Assembly (NCBI RefSeq): GCF_034064985.1
Contig: NZ_CP139249.1
Span: 1,984,001-2,048,000 of the forward strand
Direction of reading: 5' to 3'
Source: Acinetobacter pittii
GTDB lineage: Bacteria > Pseudomonadota > Gammaproteobacteria > Pseudomonadales > Moraxellaceae
DNA: 64,000 nucleotides
A program made the translations under genes and the position numbers. Numbering within the stretch: the stretch's first letter is position 1; each line of letters starts with the position of its first letter. The notes beneath the pieces are model-generated. The model did no database searches, had not been told where the DNA came from, and was given only the letters and a program-made list of their open reading frames with translations. Below are positions 44,117-52,059 of this stretch, one piece after another.

Positions 44117-44234
44117 ATTAATAATTCAAGCTTTTTCTTATTTTTTTTGCTCATGATTTTTTTTGAAAACAGAAAGATCTATATAAAGATAAAAAATAAT
44201 GATGAGTTCTTAGAGTATTCCTCTAATCCTTTAT

Positions 44235-44702
44235 TTACTCATCAAGTACATCAACAAATTGAGCATTTAAAAGTTGTGCTAGATCTTTAGGGTTTAAGCC
44301 AATATCTAGTCCCCGCTTCCCTCCACTCACATAGATTTTGCTGAACTCTTGTGCAGATGCATCAATAACGGTTTTTAAGCGCTTCTTTTGACCTAAAGGA
44401 CTAATCCCTCCGACTAAATATCCCGTTAAACGTTCAGCGTCTTTTGGATTGGCCATTTGCAATTTTTTACAGCCAAATGCCGTAGCGACTTTTTTTAAAT
44501 TTAATTGGTGATTAACGGGCAATACAGCAACAAAATAATTCTTATCGTCGCTCACCATTAAGGTTTTGAATACTTCCCTTACATCTAAATTTAGTTTTTC
44601 TGCGGCTTCTAACCCAAAACTTTTAGTATTTGAATCATGTTCATATTCATGAATTGAAAATTCAATTTTATTACTTTTTAACAGTCTACATGCAGGAGTC
44701 AT
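44235..44702 (-). CDS. ybaK: YbaK/EbsC family aminoacyl-tRNA deacylase
   Basis: A 155-residue YbaK-type editing enzyme from ATG 44702 ([20 protein letters not shown]); the frame extends to 44801 but the extra N-terminal 33 residues look like translated AT-rich leader. Signature stretches are [21 protein letters not shown], the active-site Lys region, and [17 protein letters not shown]. It clears Cys from mischarged tRNA-Pro. No linked prolyl-tRNA synthetase. Minus strand, 127 nt upstream of the Fur box. Confidence 0.93.
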   Translation of the reverse strand: MTPACRLLKSNKIEFSIHEYEHDSNTKSFGLEAAEKLNLDVREVFKTLMVSDDKNYFVAVLPVNHQLNLKKVATAFGCKKLQMANPKDAERLTGYLVGGISPLGQKKRLKTVIDASAQEFSKIYVSGGKRGLDIGLNPKDLAQLLNAQFVDVLDE

Positions 44703-44892
44703 AATAAGTAGTGTTAGAGATGAAATTGTTTTGATTATAGTTTTTTTAAAAAAAATTTTAAATTTGCTTAGGCTATTTACAAGAATTACATAAAAAATCA
44801 AACAGCAACTGAATAAAAAATAATCTCAACTTGATATTCAGGGCGCGACTCCATATATTTTATTTAGAGTTGAAGTCTGAGCTGACAATTTT

Positions 44893-45195
44893 ATGAGTTA
44901 TAAACACAACAATCTGATGGCTATGCGTCACCGCTTTTGGGATGAATCTTCAGATTATGTATTAAATGAAAAGCAGTTTTTGCAGCAGACGTTAGTTGAA
45001 CAAGGTGTTTTTAATAACGCCACACTCGACGATGTTAAGTATTTTTTCTACACCTTGCCTAGTATTATTATTGTAAAAGCTCATGCACTTGGTTTTATGC
45101 ATGATACTGTCAAACAAATGCTGTTACAGCATATTCAGACTAATCGACTTCACTTAATGCAAAAATCTGAATTTAAGATTCAATTTAAAATGTAA
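44893..45195 (+). CDS. Uncharacterised small cytoplasmic protein
   Basis: A 100-residue protein that I do not recognise. It begins MSYKHNNLMAMRHRFWDESS and is predicted mostly helical, with no signal or membrane segment; the central FFYTLPSIIIVKAHALGF is moderately hydrophobic. The ribosome-binding site before ATG 44893 is weak (TGAGCTGAC), so ATG 44917 or 44923 is possible. Stand-alone plus-strand gene between ybaK (divergent) and the aarF-like gene. Probably a lineage-specific Acinetobacter protein. Confidence 0.6.
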   Translation: MSYKHNNLMAMRHRFWDESSDYVLNEKQFLQQTLVEQGVFNNATLDDVKYFFYTLPSIIIVKAHALGFMHDTVKQMLLQHIQTNRLHLMQKSEFKIQFKM

Positions 45196-45427
45196 TCTAA
45201 GTGGTTATAAAAGATCCGTTTACCCTATTTTTACTTATCTGAACGCTGAAAGTTTCTTCAATTTTAAAATTGCTTAGGCTATTTTAAAATTATTGAAATA
45301 ATGATAGCCATTTCGACTGATCATTCAGTTTGAGAGAACTATTTTAATACGCTCAAAACATGTAATATTCGTTACAATTTTAGATCACCAGCGTTTGGCT
45401 GCATGATGCGCATAGGATTCTATTTTC

Positions 45428-46801
45428 ATGTCAAATCAGAAAGATAAGCTTAAGAGTTTAAAAACTTCTTCCATGGATCGACGCTTATCAATCGCGAAAG
45501 CTTCTTTACTTGCAGGAACACGTTGGGCAACTGCAAGTGCCTCTTCTATATTTTCTAATGAGGAGGAAAAAGAAAAGAAACGCAAAAAAGCGATGAGCGA
45601 ACAAGCTAATTATCTGGTTTCTGAAATAGGTAAACTTAAGGGTTCTATTGTTAAAATTGGCCAAATGATGGCCCTTTATGGTGAACATTTTTTACCTGAA
45701 GAAATTACACAAGCGTTAAATACCTTAAATAACCAAACAGTTGCATTAGATTGGCCTGCAATTAAGCCACATCTTCAAGAGCAACTAGGCGCTAAATTAA
45801 ATGATTTAACCATTGATCATGAGCCAATTGGCACGGCCTCTCTCGCACAAGTACACCGTGCAACGCGTAAGTCAGATGGCTTAGAGTTAGTTTTAAAGAT
45901 TCAATATCCGGGCGTTGCAAATGCAATTGACTCCGATATGAGCTTGTTTAAAAACATGCTTAAACTGACGCGTATGGTTCCACAAACCCGTGAATTTGAT
46001 CAGTGGTTTGATGAAGTACGTGAAATGATGCATCGCGAAGTTGACTATGGTGTTGAAGCTGCTACTACCCGTCGCTTTGGTGAACGTTTAAAAGATGATG
46101 AGCGATATATTGTTCCAACAATTGTAGATGAATACTGTACCAATCAAGTACTCTGCATGACTTTTGAACGTGGTGTGCCAATTAACAGCCCGGTTATGCT
46201 GTCATTACCTCAAGAACGTCGCAATCAACTTGGTGAAGCTTCGCTAGAAATTGCGGTTCGTGAAATTTTTGAATGGGGTGAAATGCAAACTGACCCTAAC
46301 TTTGGTAATTATCTGGTTCGTTTAGGTAATGGACAAGATGTTCAGGACAAAATTGTATTATTAGATTTTGGTGCCATTCGTCAGTTTGATGAACACTTGC
46401 TAACAGTTGCCCGTCAACTCATTCAAGCAGGTTATCAGCATAATAAAGATGCTATGGTGAAAGCCATGACTGGTTATGAGTTCTTTGATGCAATGCCTGA
46501 AAGTATTAAACCAGGTATGGCTGATGTCTTTTTACTTGCGACAGAAGCATTCAGCACTCCTGCAAATAACCCAGATATGCCTGCTGGCCTTATGGATGAA
46601 CACGAACGTTATGACTGGAAGAAAAGTCAGCTCCATAGTCGTGTTATGCAGCAAGCGAGTAAATCAATGGCATCACGTTATTTTTCGGTTCCGCCAAAAG
46701 AGTTTATGTTTATTAGCCGTAAATTCATTGGAGCCTACACATTTATGACGGTTATTGATTCAAAAACCAATGTGCGACGTATGATTCGTAACTTTGCTTA
46801 A
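45428..46801 (+). CDS. AarF/ABC1/UbiB-like atypical kinase
   Basis: A 457-residue ABC1-family protein. KGSIVKIGQMMALYGEHFLPEE at about residues 75-96 matches the family-specific KxGQ motif; GTASLAQVHRATRKSDGLEL is the Ala-rich nucleotide loop, VLKIQYPG has the ATP-binding Lys, and VLLDFGAIRQ is the DFG-like metal site. QTDPNFGNYLVR supplies the catalytic Asp-Asn. The family acts as ATPase in ubiquinone or lipid transport; this one is distinct from UbiB, which would sit by ubiE. No C-terminal membrane helices typical of UbiB. Stand-alone. Confidence 0.88.
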   Translation: MSNQKDKLKSLKTSSMDRRLSIAKASLLAGTRWATASASSIFSNEEEKEKKRKKAMSEQANYLVSEIGKLKGSIVKIGQMMALYGEHFLPEEITQALNTLNNQTVALDWPAIKPHLQEQLGAKLNDLTIDHEPIGTASLAQVHRATRKSDGLELVLKIQYPGVANAIDSDMSLFKNMLKLTRMVPQTREFDQWFDEVREMMHREVDYGVEAATTRRFGERLKDDERYIVPTIVDEYCTNQVLCMTFERGVPINSPVMLSLPQERRNQLGEASLEIAVREIFEWGEMQTDPNFGNYLVRLGNGQDVQDKIVLLDFGAIRQFDEHLLTVARQLIQAGYQHNKDAMVKAMTGYEFFDAMPESIKPGMADVFLLATEAFSTPANNPDMPAGLMDEHERYDWKKSQLHSRVMQQASKSMASRYFSVPPKEFMFISRKFIGAYTFMTVIDSKTNVRRMIRNFA

Positions 46802-46810
46802 TTTAATGAA

Positions 46811-46841
46811 TGACTAGAATGATTCCATGTCATTCTAGTCA
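46811..46841 (+). terminator. Inverted repeat after the aarF-like gene
   Basis: A 12-bp perfect stem TGACTAGAATGA / TCATTCTAGTCA with 7-nt loop, 10 nt after the stop. No T-run follows, so it may be an mRNA-stabilising hairpin rather than an efficient terminator. Confidence 0.6.
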
Positions 46842-47021
46842 ATACCTCTCACCTCATCAAATTTTAAAATTAATTTAAATAAATAAAATCAGCATCTTAT
46901 AAATTAATTAATTTTTATTTACCTTTTATCTACTCATTTTTCGAATGTCAGTAACGACATAGTTTTTTATTATGAGGCGTGTCAGCATAAAACAATAACA
47001 ATGTGTTAGGACACCATAATC

Positions 47022-48314
47022 ATGACAAGTATGATCAATAAAGCTCAGGGTTTGGGTTTATCGCTGATCACCAGATTGGCTGGAAGCGATGTACTTGATC
47101 AACTCAAATTGCGTAAATTTGTTGAAAAATCTCTTTATCAAGGTTCAAAAGCTGGCTTTAGAGCATTAACGCAGACTCAAAAAGCATTTAAACCCAAGCA
47201 AATCTCTCAACAACGTTTGCCTCGTCAACAAAAAAATCTATTTGATTTAAGTCTAACCGAAGAACAACAAATGACTTCTGAAGCAATGTCCCAATTTGCT
47301 CAAGAAGTCTTATTGGGATTGGCTCATGATGCTGATCAGACAGCTCAGTTTCCTGAAAGTCTTTGGCAATATGTGGAAGATTTAGGACTCAATTACTATG
47401 CACTTCCAGAAGCATTAGGTGGTGTAGCAACTGAACAAAATATTGTTAGTAATCTATTAATAGCTGAAAAATTAGCTGAAGGTGATTTTAGCCTTACAGC
47501 AGGATTACTCAGTACCTTTAGCGTTATTAATGCAATTACACGTTGGGGTTCTACCGAAGTTCAGTCGATGTACTTACCATGTTTTGCAGAAGACTCAGAC
47601 ATTACCGCAACTTTTGCTGTTCAAGAAGCAACTCCAGCATTTAATCCTTATGCTTTAAAAACAAAAGCATCACTTAAAAATGATCAATATTTTATAAATG
47701 GTGAAAAAACCTTAGTCATTTTAGGTGATTTGGCTGATGTGTTCTTGGTGAGTGCAGACTTTAATGGCAAGCCGGATGTATTTGTAGTACAAGCGGGCGA
47801 TACCATTTCCATTAAAAGTACCCCTGCTATGGGTCTCAAAGCAACAGAGACAGCTACTTTAAAATTCAGCCATACACCTGCTATACGATTAGGTACAACA
47901 GATTTTGATTACACCGCCTTTTTAGATTTAGGCAACTTAATGTGGTGTGCAATGGCTGTAGGTACATGTGAAGCTGTAAAAGCTTACTGTATTAAATATG
48001 CCAATGAACGTACTGCATTCGGCGAGCCAATTTCTCATCGCCAAAGTGTCGCTTTCATGATTGCAGATATGGCTATTGAAATTGATGCAATGCGTATGTT
48101 GATTTTAAATGCTGCAAGCCTTGCAGAGTCAGGCAAACCATTTCACCGCGAAGCTTACTTAGCCCATCTCCTTTGTGCTGAAAAGTCCATGAAAATCGGT
48201 ACAGATGGAGTGCAAATTCTTGGTGGACATGGTTTCACAAAAGAACATCCAGTTGAACGTTGGTACCGCGATTTACGGGCTACTGCAATTTTACAATCTG
48301 GCTTACATGCTTAA
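47022..48314 (+). CDS. Acyl-CoA dehydrogenase family protein, apparently lacking the usual catalytic Glu
   Basis: A 430-residue acyl-CoA dehydrogenase-fold protein with an unusual N-terminal extension of about 70 residues. Visible are FAVQEATPAFNP (FAD/substrate loop), NERTAFGEPISHRQSVAFMIAD and QILGGHGFTKEHPVERWYRD. The C-terminal site where most family members have YEGT reads LQSG, so the standard catalytic base is absent. It is 23 nt upstream of a second family member that keeps the Glu, so the two may form a heteromeric enzyme. Start ATG 47022 after AGGA. Confidence 0.85.
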   Translation: MTSMINKAQGLGLSLITRLAGSDVLDQLKLRKFVEKSLYQGSKAGFRALTQTQKAFKPKQISQQRLPRQQKNLFDLSLTEEQQMTSEAMSQFAQEVLLGLAHDADQTAQFPESLWQYVEDLGLNYYALPEALGGVATEQNIVSNLLIAEKLAEGDFSLTAGLLSTFSVINAITRWGSTEVQSMYLPCFAEDSDITATFAVQEATPAFNPYALKTKASLKNDQYFINGEKTLVILGDLADVFLVSADFNGKPDVFVVQAGDTISIKSTPAMGLKATETATLKFSHTPAIRLGTTDFDYTAFLDLGNLMWCAMAVGTCEAVKAYCIKYANERTAFGEPISHRQSVAFMIADMAIEIDAMRMLILNAASLAESGKPFHREAYLAHLLCAEKSMKIGTDGVQILGGHGFTKEHPVERWYRDLRATAILQSGLHA

Positions 48315-48337
48315 ATGATCAATCAGAGGATACTTTA

Positions 48338-49543
48338 ATGAATTTACAAAATCCTAAAAAATTCAAAATGATGATTGATCAAGCACGTGATGTTGCGATC
48401 AATGTTTTACGCCCTATTTCTCGTAAATATGATAAAGCTGAACATGCATATCCAAAAGAACTTGATATGCTCGCCTCTCTCATCGATGGCATGAATGAAG
48501 GTGGTGAAGGAATTAATGCTGGAGCTGCGGGTGCTGGAAAACGTGGTGATACAGACAATGAAGGTGTTCGTAACGGAACCAACATGTCGACCGCTCTTGG
48601 AATTATTGAGATGTGTTATGGCGATACAGGCTTATTACTGAGTATGCCTCGTCAGGGTCTTGGAAACTCGGCAATTGCTGCTGTCGCAAATGATGAGCAA
48701 TTAGAAAGGTTCAAAGGAACATGGGCAGCAATGGCCATCACCGAACCGGGTTGTGGCTCCGACTCTGCCGCTATCCGTACCACGGCAACCAAAGATGGCA
48801 ATGACTATATTCTAAATGGTGAAAAGATTTTTGTGACCTCAGGTGAACGAGCAGACTCTGTCGTGGTTTGGGCTACACTTGATCGCAAACTTGGCCGTGC
48901 AGCTATTAAATCATTTGTAGTACCCAAAGGTACGCCTGGCATGAAGGTCGAACGTCTCGAACATAAATTGGGAATTAAAGCTTCAGATACAGCCGTGATT
49001 AGTTTTATTGACTGCCGCGTACCAGCCGAAAATCTTTTAGGTAATGCCGAAGTCGATGTTGCGAAAGGCTTTGCTGGAGTAATGGAAACTTTTGACAATA
49101 CTCGCCCGTTAGTTGCAGCAATGGCAATCGGTTGTGCGAAAGCATCACTAGAGCGTATTAAAGAAATTTTTAAAGATCAGCTTGATCCTAACTACTCGAC
49201 TCCCTATCTGCATGCTTCTAACCTTGCAGCACAAATCTACCGCATGGAGGCTGAATGGGAAGCTGCTCGTCTGCTCATGTTAAAAGCAACATGGATGGCA
49301 GATAACAAAAAGCCAAACTCTAAAGAAGCTTCTATTGCAAAAGCAAAAGCAGGTCGTGTTGGTAACGAAATCACTTTAAAATGTGTCGAATTAGCATCAA
49401 GTGTTGGCTATAACGAAGACGAACTACTTGAGAAATGGGCGCGTGATTCAAAAATTCTTGATATTTTTGAAGGTACTCAGCAAATTCAACAATTAATTAT
49501 TGCACGTCGTGAACTTGGTAAATCTTCTAGTGAATTAAAATAA
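48338..49543 (+). CDS. Acyl-CoA dehydrogenase
   Basis: A 401-residue acyl-CoA dehydrogenase. AITEPGCGSDSAAIRTTATK (FAD loop), NGEKIFVTSGERADSVVVW and IFEGTQQIQQLIIARREL are clear; the last carries the catalytic Glu of the EGT motif. Start ATG 48338 after AGAGGA seven nt upstream; a longer frame reaching back into the preceding gene is rejected. Pairs with the upstream family member (23-nt gap), probably in beta-oxidation of fatty acids formed by the adjacent alkane hydroxylase system. Followed by a hairpin. Confidence 0.93.
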   Translation: MNLQNPKKFKMMIDQARDVAINVLRPISRKYDKAEHAYPKELDMLASLIDGMNEGGEGINAGAAGAGKRGDTDNEGVRNGTNMSTALGIIEMCYGDTGLLLSMPRQGLGNSAIAAVANDEQLERFKGTWAAMAITEPGCGSDSAAIRTTATKDGNDYILNGEKIFVTSGERADSVVVWATLDRKLGRAAIKSFVVPKGTPGMKVERLEHKLGIKASDTAVISFIDCRVPAENLLGNAEVDVAKGFAGVMETFDNTRPLVAAMAIGCAKASLERIKEIFKDQLDPNYSTPYLHASNLAAQIYRMEAEWEAARLLMLKATWMADNKKPNSKEASIAKAKAGRVGNEITLKCVELASSVGYNEDELLEKWARDSKILDIFEGTQQIQQLIIARRELGKSSSELK

Positions 49544-49547
49544 GAAA

Positions 49548-49577
49548 GACGCAAGAGAATCTAAGTTCTCTTGCGTC
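49548..49577 (+). terminator. Hairpin after the acyl-CoA dehydrogenase gene
   Basis: A 12-bp perfect stem GACGCAAGAGAA / TTCTCTTGCGTC with 6-nt loop, 4 nt after the stop. No T-run; it could act together with the second hairpin at 49604. Confidence 0.6.
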
Positions 49578-49603
49578 ATAACGCTAAGATTTATCTAAAA
49601 ATA

Positions 49604-49633
49604 AAACCCTCTAATCACATGATTAGAGGGTTT
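49604..49633. terminator. Intrinsic terminator, mainly for alkM
   Basis: A 14-bp stem AAACCCTCTAATCA / TGATTAGAGGGTTT, followed on the minus strand by TATTTTT. It lies between convergent genes and fits as the alkM terminator. Confidence 0.85.
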
Positions 49634-49665
49634 GGTATTTCAGGAATATATTATTTTTTCAATTT

Positions 49666-50883
49666 TTATGCTTCTAATGATTTATCTACTACACCAAATT
49701 TTTTGAAGATTTTTGCGCGACGTTTTGAAGAAATATTTGCTTTGTTTAAATCACCTTTATAGTGATCAAAAACTCGCTTATCCATTATTTTGAACCACAA
49801 CGAAGGAATTAACGCAGGTAATAACATACTTGCATACCCACTTGGTAATTCAGGCGCCTCATCAAAATGACGTAAAGCTTGGAATGGACGAGTCGGATAA
49901 GCATGATGATCTGAGTGACGCTGCAATTGGTACAAGAATAAATTTGTTACTACGTTATTGTTGTTCCAGCTATGCTCTGGCATTGTACGTTCATATTGAC
50001 CATTTTCTTTTTTCTGACGTAGTAAGCCATAATGTTCAATATAGTTAATAATTTCAAAAAGACTAATGCCGTAAAATGCTTGTGTCGCTAAATATGGAAT
50101 TGTGCTTTTACCAAAAATTCCCACCATAGAAGCATGGAAAGCAGCGCTCATTCCCCAGCCCTGTAATAATTCATTATCTGCTGACCAGAACTCTTTTCCT
50201 TTACGTTTTAAACGATTTTTCTCGATTTCAATTGCAGATTTAAAAGAACCTACAACTGTACGTGGCCAGAACTCATAAAATGTTTCGCCCATACGTGAAG
50301 AAGCAGGATCTTCAGGAGTTGCTGCACGTTTATGATGACCATAAGGATGTTCGATACGGAAATGGTTATAACCTGTAGGAACCAAAGCAAGGTGAGATAA
50401 AATATGATCAATACGATCATGCTTGTGGCTTAATTCATGGGCTGTATTAATCGCAATACCATTAATTGCACCCATCGAAACACCAAGTAAAATTTTATCA
50501 ATGAATGATGTGGTCTTACGGCTTGTTAAATAACATGCATAAACATTTGCAGCATACTGCAAAGGAATAAAACTTTTCACAAGACGTGAATAATATGGAT
50601 CTTTTTCTAAAAGCTTAATTTCTTCATCAGTCGGATTACGTGCATCCTTCCCAATAACAGTATCAATTGCAGGGATCACAATATGTAATAAAAGTGGACC
50701 ACCTAAAGCGAAAACTTTTTTTAATGGGCGTGGACCAAAATGGTAACCAGCTAAAATACCTAAACCAATTACAGGTAGAGCTGGACTAATCATCCATAAA
50801 TAGCGCTTACGATCTATCTCACGCATAGACGCTGGCACTGGCATAAGTTCTTGCTGAACATTTACTGGTGCATTCATAGTCAT
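49666..50883 (-). CDS. alkM: Alkane 1-monooxygenase
   Basis: A 405-residue integral membrane diiron hydroxylase of the AlkB family. The histidine motifs are AHELSHKHD (HELSH), EHPYGHHKRA (EHxxGHH) and LQRHSDHHAYP (RHSDHHA), with NYIEHYGLLR between. Several hydrophobic segments flank them. It hydroxylates medium- to long-chain n-alkanes at C1 with rubredoxin as electron donor. Divergent from an AraC-type regulator (AlkR-like), the order known from A. baylyi. Start ATG 50883 or ATG 50877 after AAAGGA. Acinetobacter often has two such enzymes, so chain-length range is uncertain. Confidence 0.95.
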   Translation of the reverse strand: MTMNAPVNVQQELMPVPASMREIDRKRYLWMISPALPVIGLGILAGYHFGPRPLKKVFALGGPLLLHIVIPAIDTVIGKDARNPTDEEIKLLEKDPYYSRLVKSFIPLQYAANVYACYLTSRKTTSFIDKILLGVSMGAINGIAINTAHELSHKHDRIDHILSHLALVPTGYNHFRIEHPYGHHKRAATPEDPASSRMGETFYEFWPRTVVGSFKSAIEIEKNRLKRKGKEFWSADNELLQGWGMSAAFHASMVGIFGKSTIPYLATQAFYGISLFEIINYIEHYGLLRQKKENGQYERTMPEHSWNNNNVVTNLFLYQLQRHSDHHAYPTRPFQALRHFDEAPELPSGYASMLLPALIPSLWFKIMDKRVFDHYKGDLNKANISSKRRAKIFKKFGVVDKSLEA

Positions 50884-51048
50884 ATTTCCTTTTTCTATAT
50901 ATCTATATAGTTAAAGAAATAGTACTTACTTAACAGTAGTAACCGTCCAAAAAACCTATTTCAAAGTCTTTGGCATTTTCTTCCACTTTTTTGTCCTAAA
51001 AACACATGTTGATCTATTCTCATAGCTCACTATAATTTTATTAAAATA

Positions 51049-52011
51049 ATGATTGATCATTTAAAGATGGATGCACTAAGTAAATTTTTTGATGATATTC
51101 ACCTTAATAAGTCTGAATACATCTATTTAAAAGCACAAGGAGAATGGGCTTTTAAAACACAAGATCAATCTGCTTTACTTGCCTATATTGTTTTAACTGG
51201 TTCAGTATATATTCAACTTAATGCGTCAGAAAAAATAATTGCGACAGCTGGTGATATTATTTTAATTCCTTCTGGAAAAGCACATAGTGCCACTGATTCA
51301 AAATCAACAGCAACTAAATTAGTAGATTCTCTAGATATTACTTCACTTTTTAATGGCCATAGACAAGACGCGATCGAGTTTGGTACTTCTTCTCCAGATA
51401 AAACATTATTACTATGTTTACGCTGTCAGATCGATACTCATATGGCAGGTCCTTTGATTAATGCATTGCCTTCTATCATGCATATTCAACATGAAAATCA
51501 AACCAATCCACCCGAATGGCTACAAATTGGGCTTTATTTTTTAGCAATTGAAACTCAAAAAATCAGGCCGGGACATGACAAAATTATTGATCATTTAGTC
51601 AGTATTCTTCTCATTGAGTGCATCCGTGATCACATTCAACAAATGACAGATCAACAAAACTGGCTAAGTGCATTAACCCACCCTGAATTGAGTAATGCCC
51701 TATCTGCTATTCACAGCCAACCAGAAGTTGCCTGGACAGTTGAGTCTTTAGCAGAACAATGCTGTATGTCACGTTCCAAATTTGCAAATCTATTTAATAG
51801 TATTATTGGGGAACCACCTCTCACTTATTTGCAACATTACCGTTTTCGTTTAGCAAGTCAGTACTTACGCACAAGTAATTTTTCAATTCAGCAAATATCA
51901 AACAAAGTCGGCTATTCATCCGAGACTGCTTTTAGTCAGGCCTTTAAAAGAATTTTTGATTTATCACCTAAACAATATCGACAGCAATATATCGAACATC
52001 ATCTCGATTAA
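51049..52011 (+). CDS. alkR: AraC-family regulator of alkane degradation
   Basis: A 320-residue AraC/XylS-type activator. The N-terminal part is a cupin sensor (LLAYIVLTGSVYIQLNASEK, then GDIILIPSGKAHSATD). The C-terminal HTH pair is clear: VESLAEQCCMSRSKFANLFN and IQQISNKVGYSSETAFSQAFKRIF, followed by SPKQYRQQY. Divergent from alkM, so very probably its activator in response to alkanes. ATG 51049 lacks a clear ribosome-binding site; ATG 51067 is an alternative. The upstream gap of 165 nt should hold its binding sites; I could not pick a repeat. Confidence 0.85.
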   Translation: MIDHLKMDALSKFFDDIHLNKSEYIYLKAQGEWAFKTQDQSALLAYIVLTGSVYIQLNASEKIIATAGDIILIPSGKAHSATDSKSTATKLVDSLDITSLFNGHRQDAIEFGTSSPDKTLLLCLRCQIDTHMAGPLINALPSIMHIQHENQTNPPEWLQIGLYFLAIETQKIRPGHDKIIDHLVSILLIECIRDHIQQMTDQQNWLSALTHPELSNALSAIHSQPEVAWTVESLAEQCCMSRSKFANLFNSIIGEPPLTYLQHYRFRLASQYLRTSNFSIQQISNKVGYSSETAFSQAFKRIFDLSPKQYRQQYIEHHLD

Positions 52012-52020
52012 TAGAAAATA

Positions 52021-52044
52021 AAAAAAGCGCCGAAGCGCTTTTTT
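52021..52044. terminator. Bidirectional intrinsic terminator
   Basis: A 10-bp perfect stem AAAAAAGCGC / GCGCTTTTTT with CGAA tetraloop, between the convergent alkR and ppiD genes. Confidence 0.92.
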
Positions 52045-52059
52045 TATTTGATCAAATTA

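Larger units (their letters stand above)
43622..44234. other. 613-nt non-coding region with Fur box, repeat and terminators
   Basis: No ORF of normal kind. From right to left on the minus strand it holds a perfect Fur box (44098-44116), an AAGGAGGG stretch (about 44076-44083), a five-copy hexamer (43971-44000) in the loop of a CAGCG/CGCTG hairpin, a 5-bp GCCTG/CAGGC hairpin around 43911-43935, an intrinsic terminator (43816-43838), and another just before mtlD (43670-43683). This density of signals suggests a regulatory RNA. Confidence 0.7.

Noticed and set aside
43622..44234. Integron attC-like or CRISPR repeat
   Set aside because: The short hairpins lack the attC core sites, and the hexamers are directly adjacent without spacers.
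44703..44801. Longer YbaK from 44801
   Set aside because: The additional residues are a hydrophobic/Lys-rich translation of AT-rich leader with no match to the family start.
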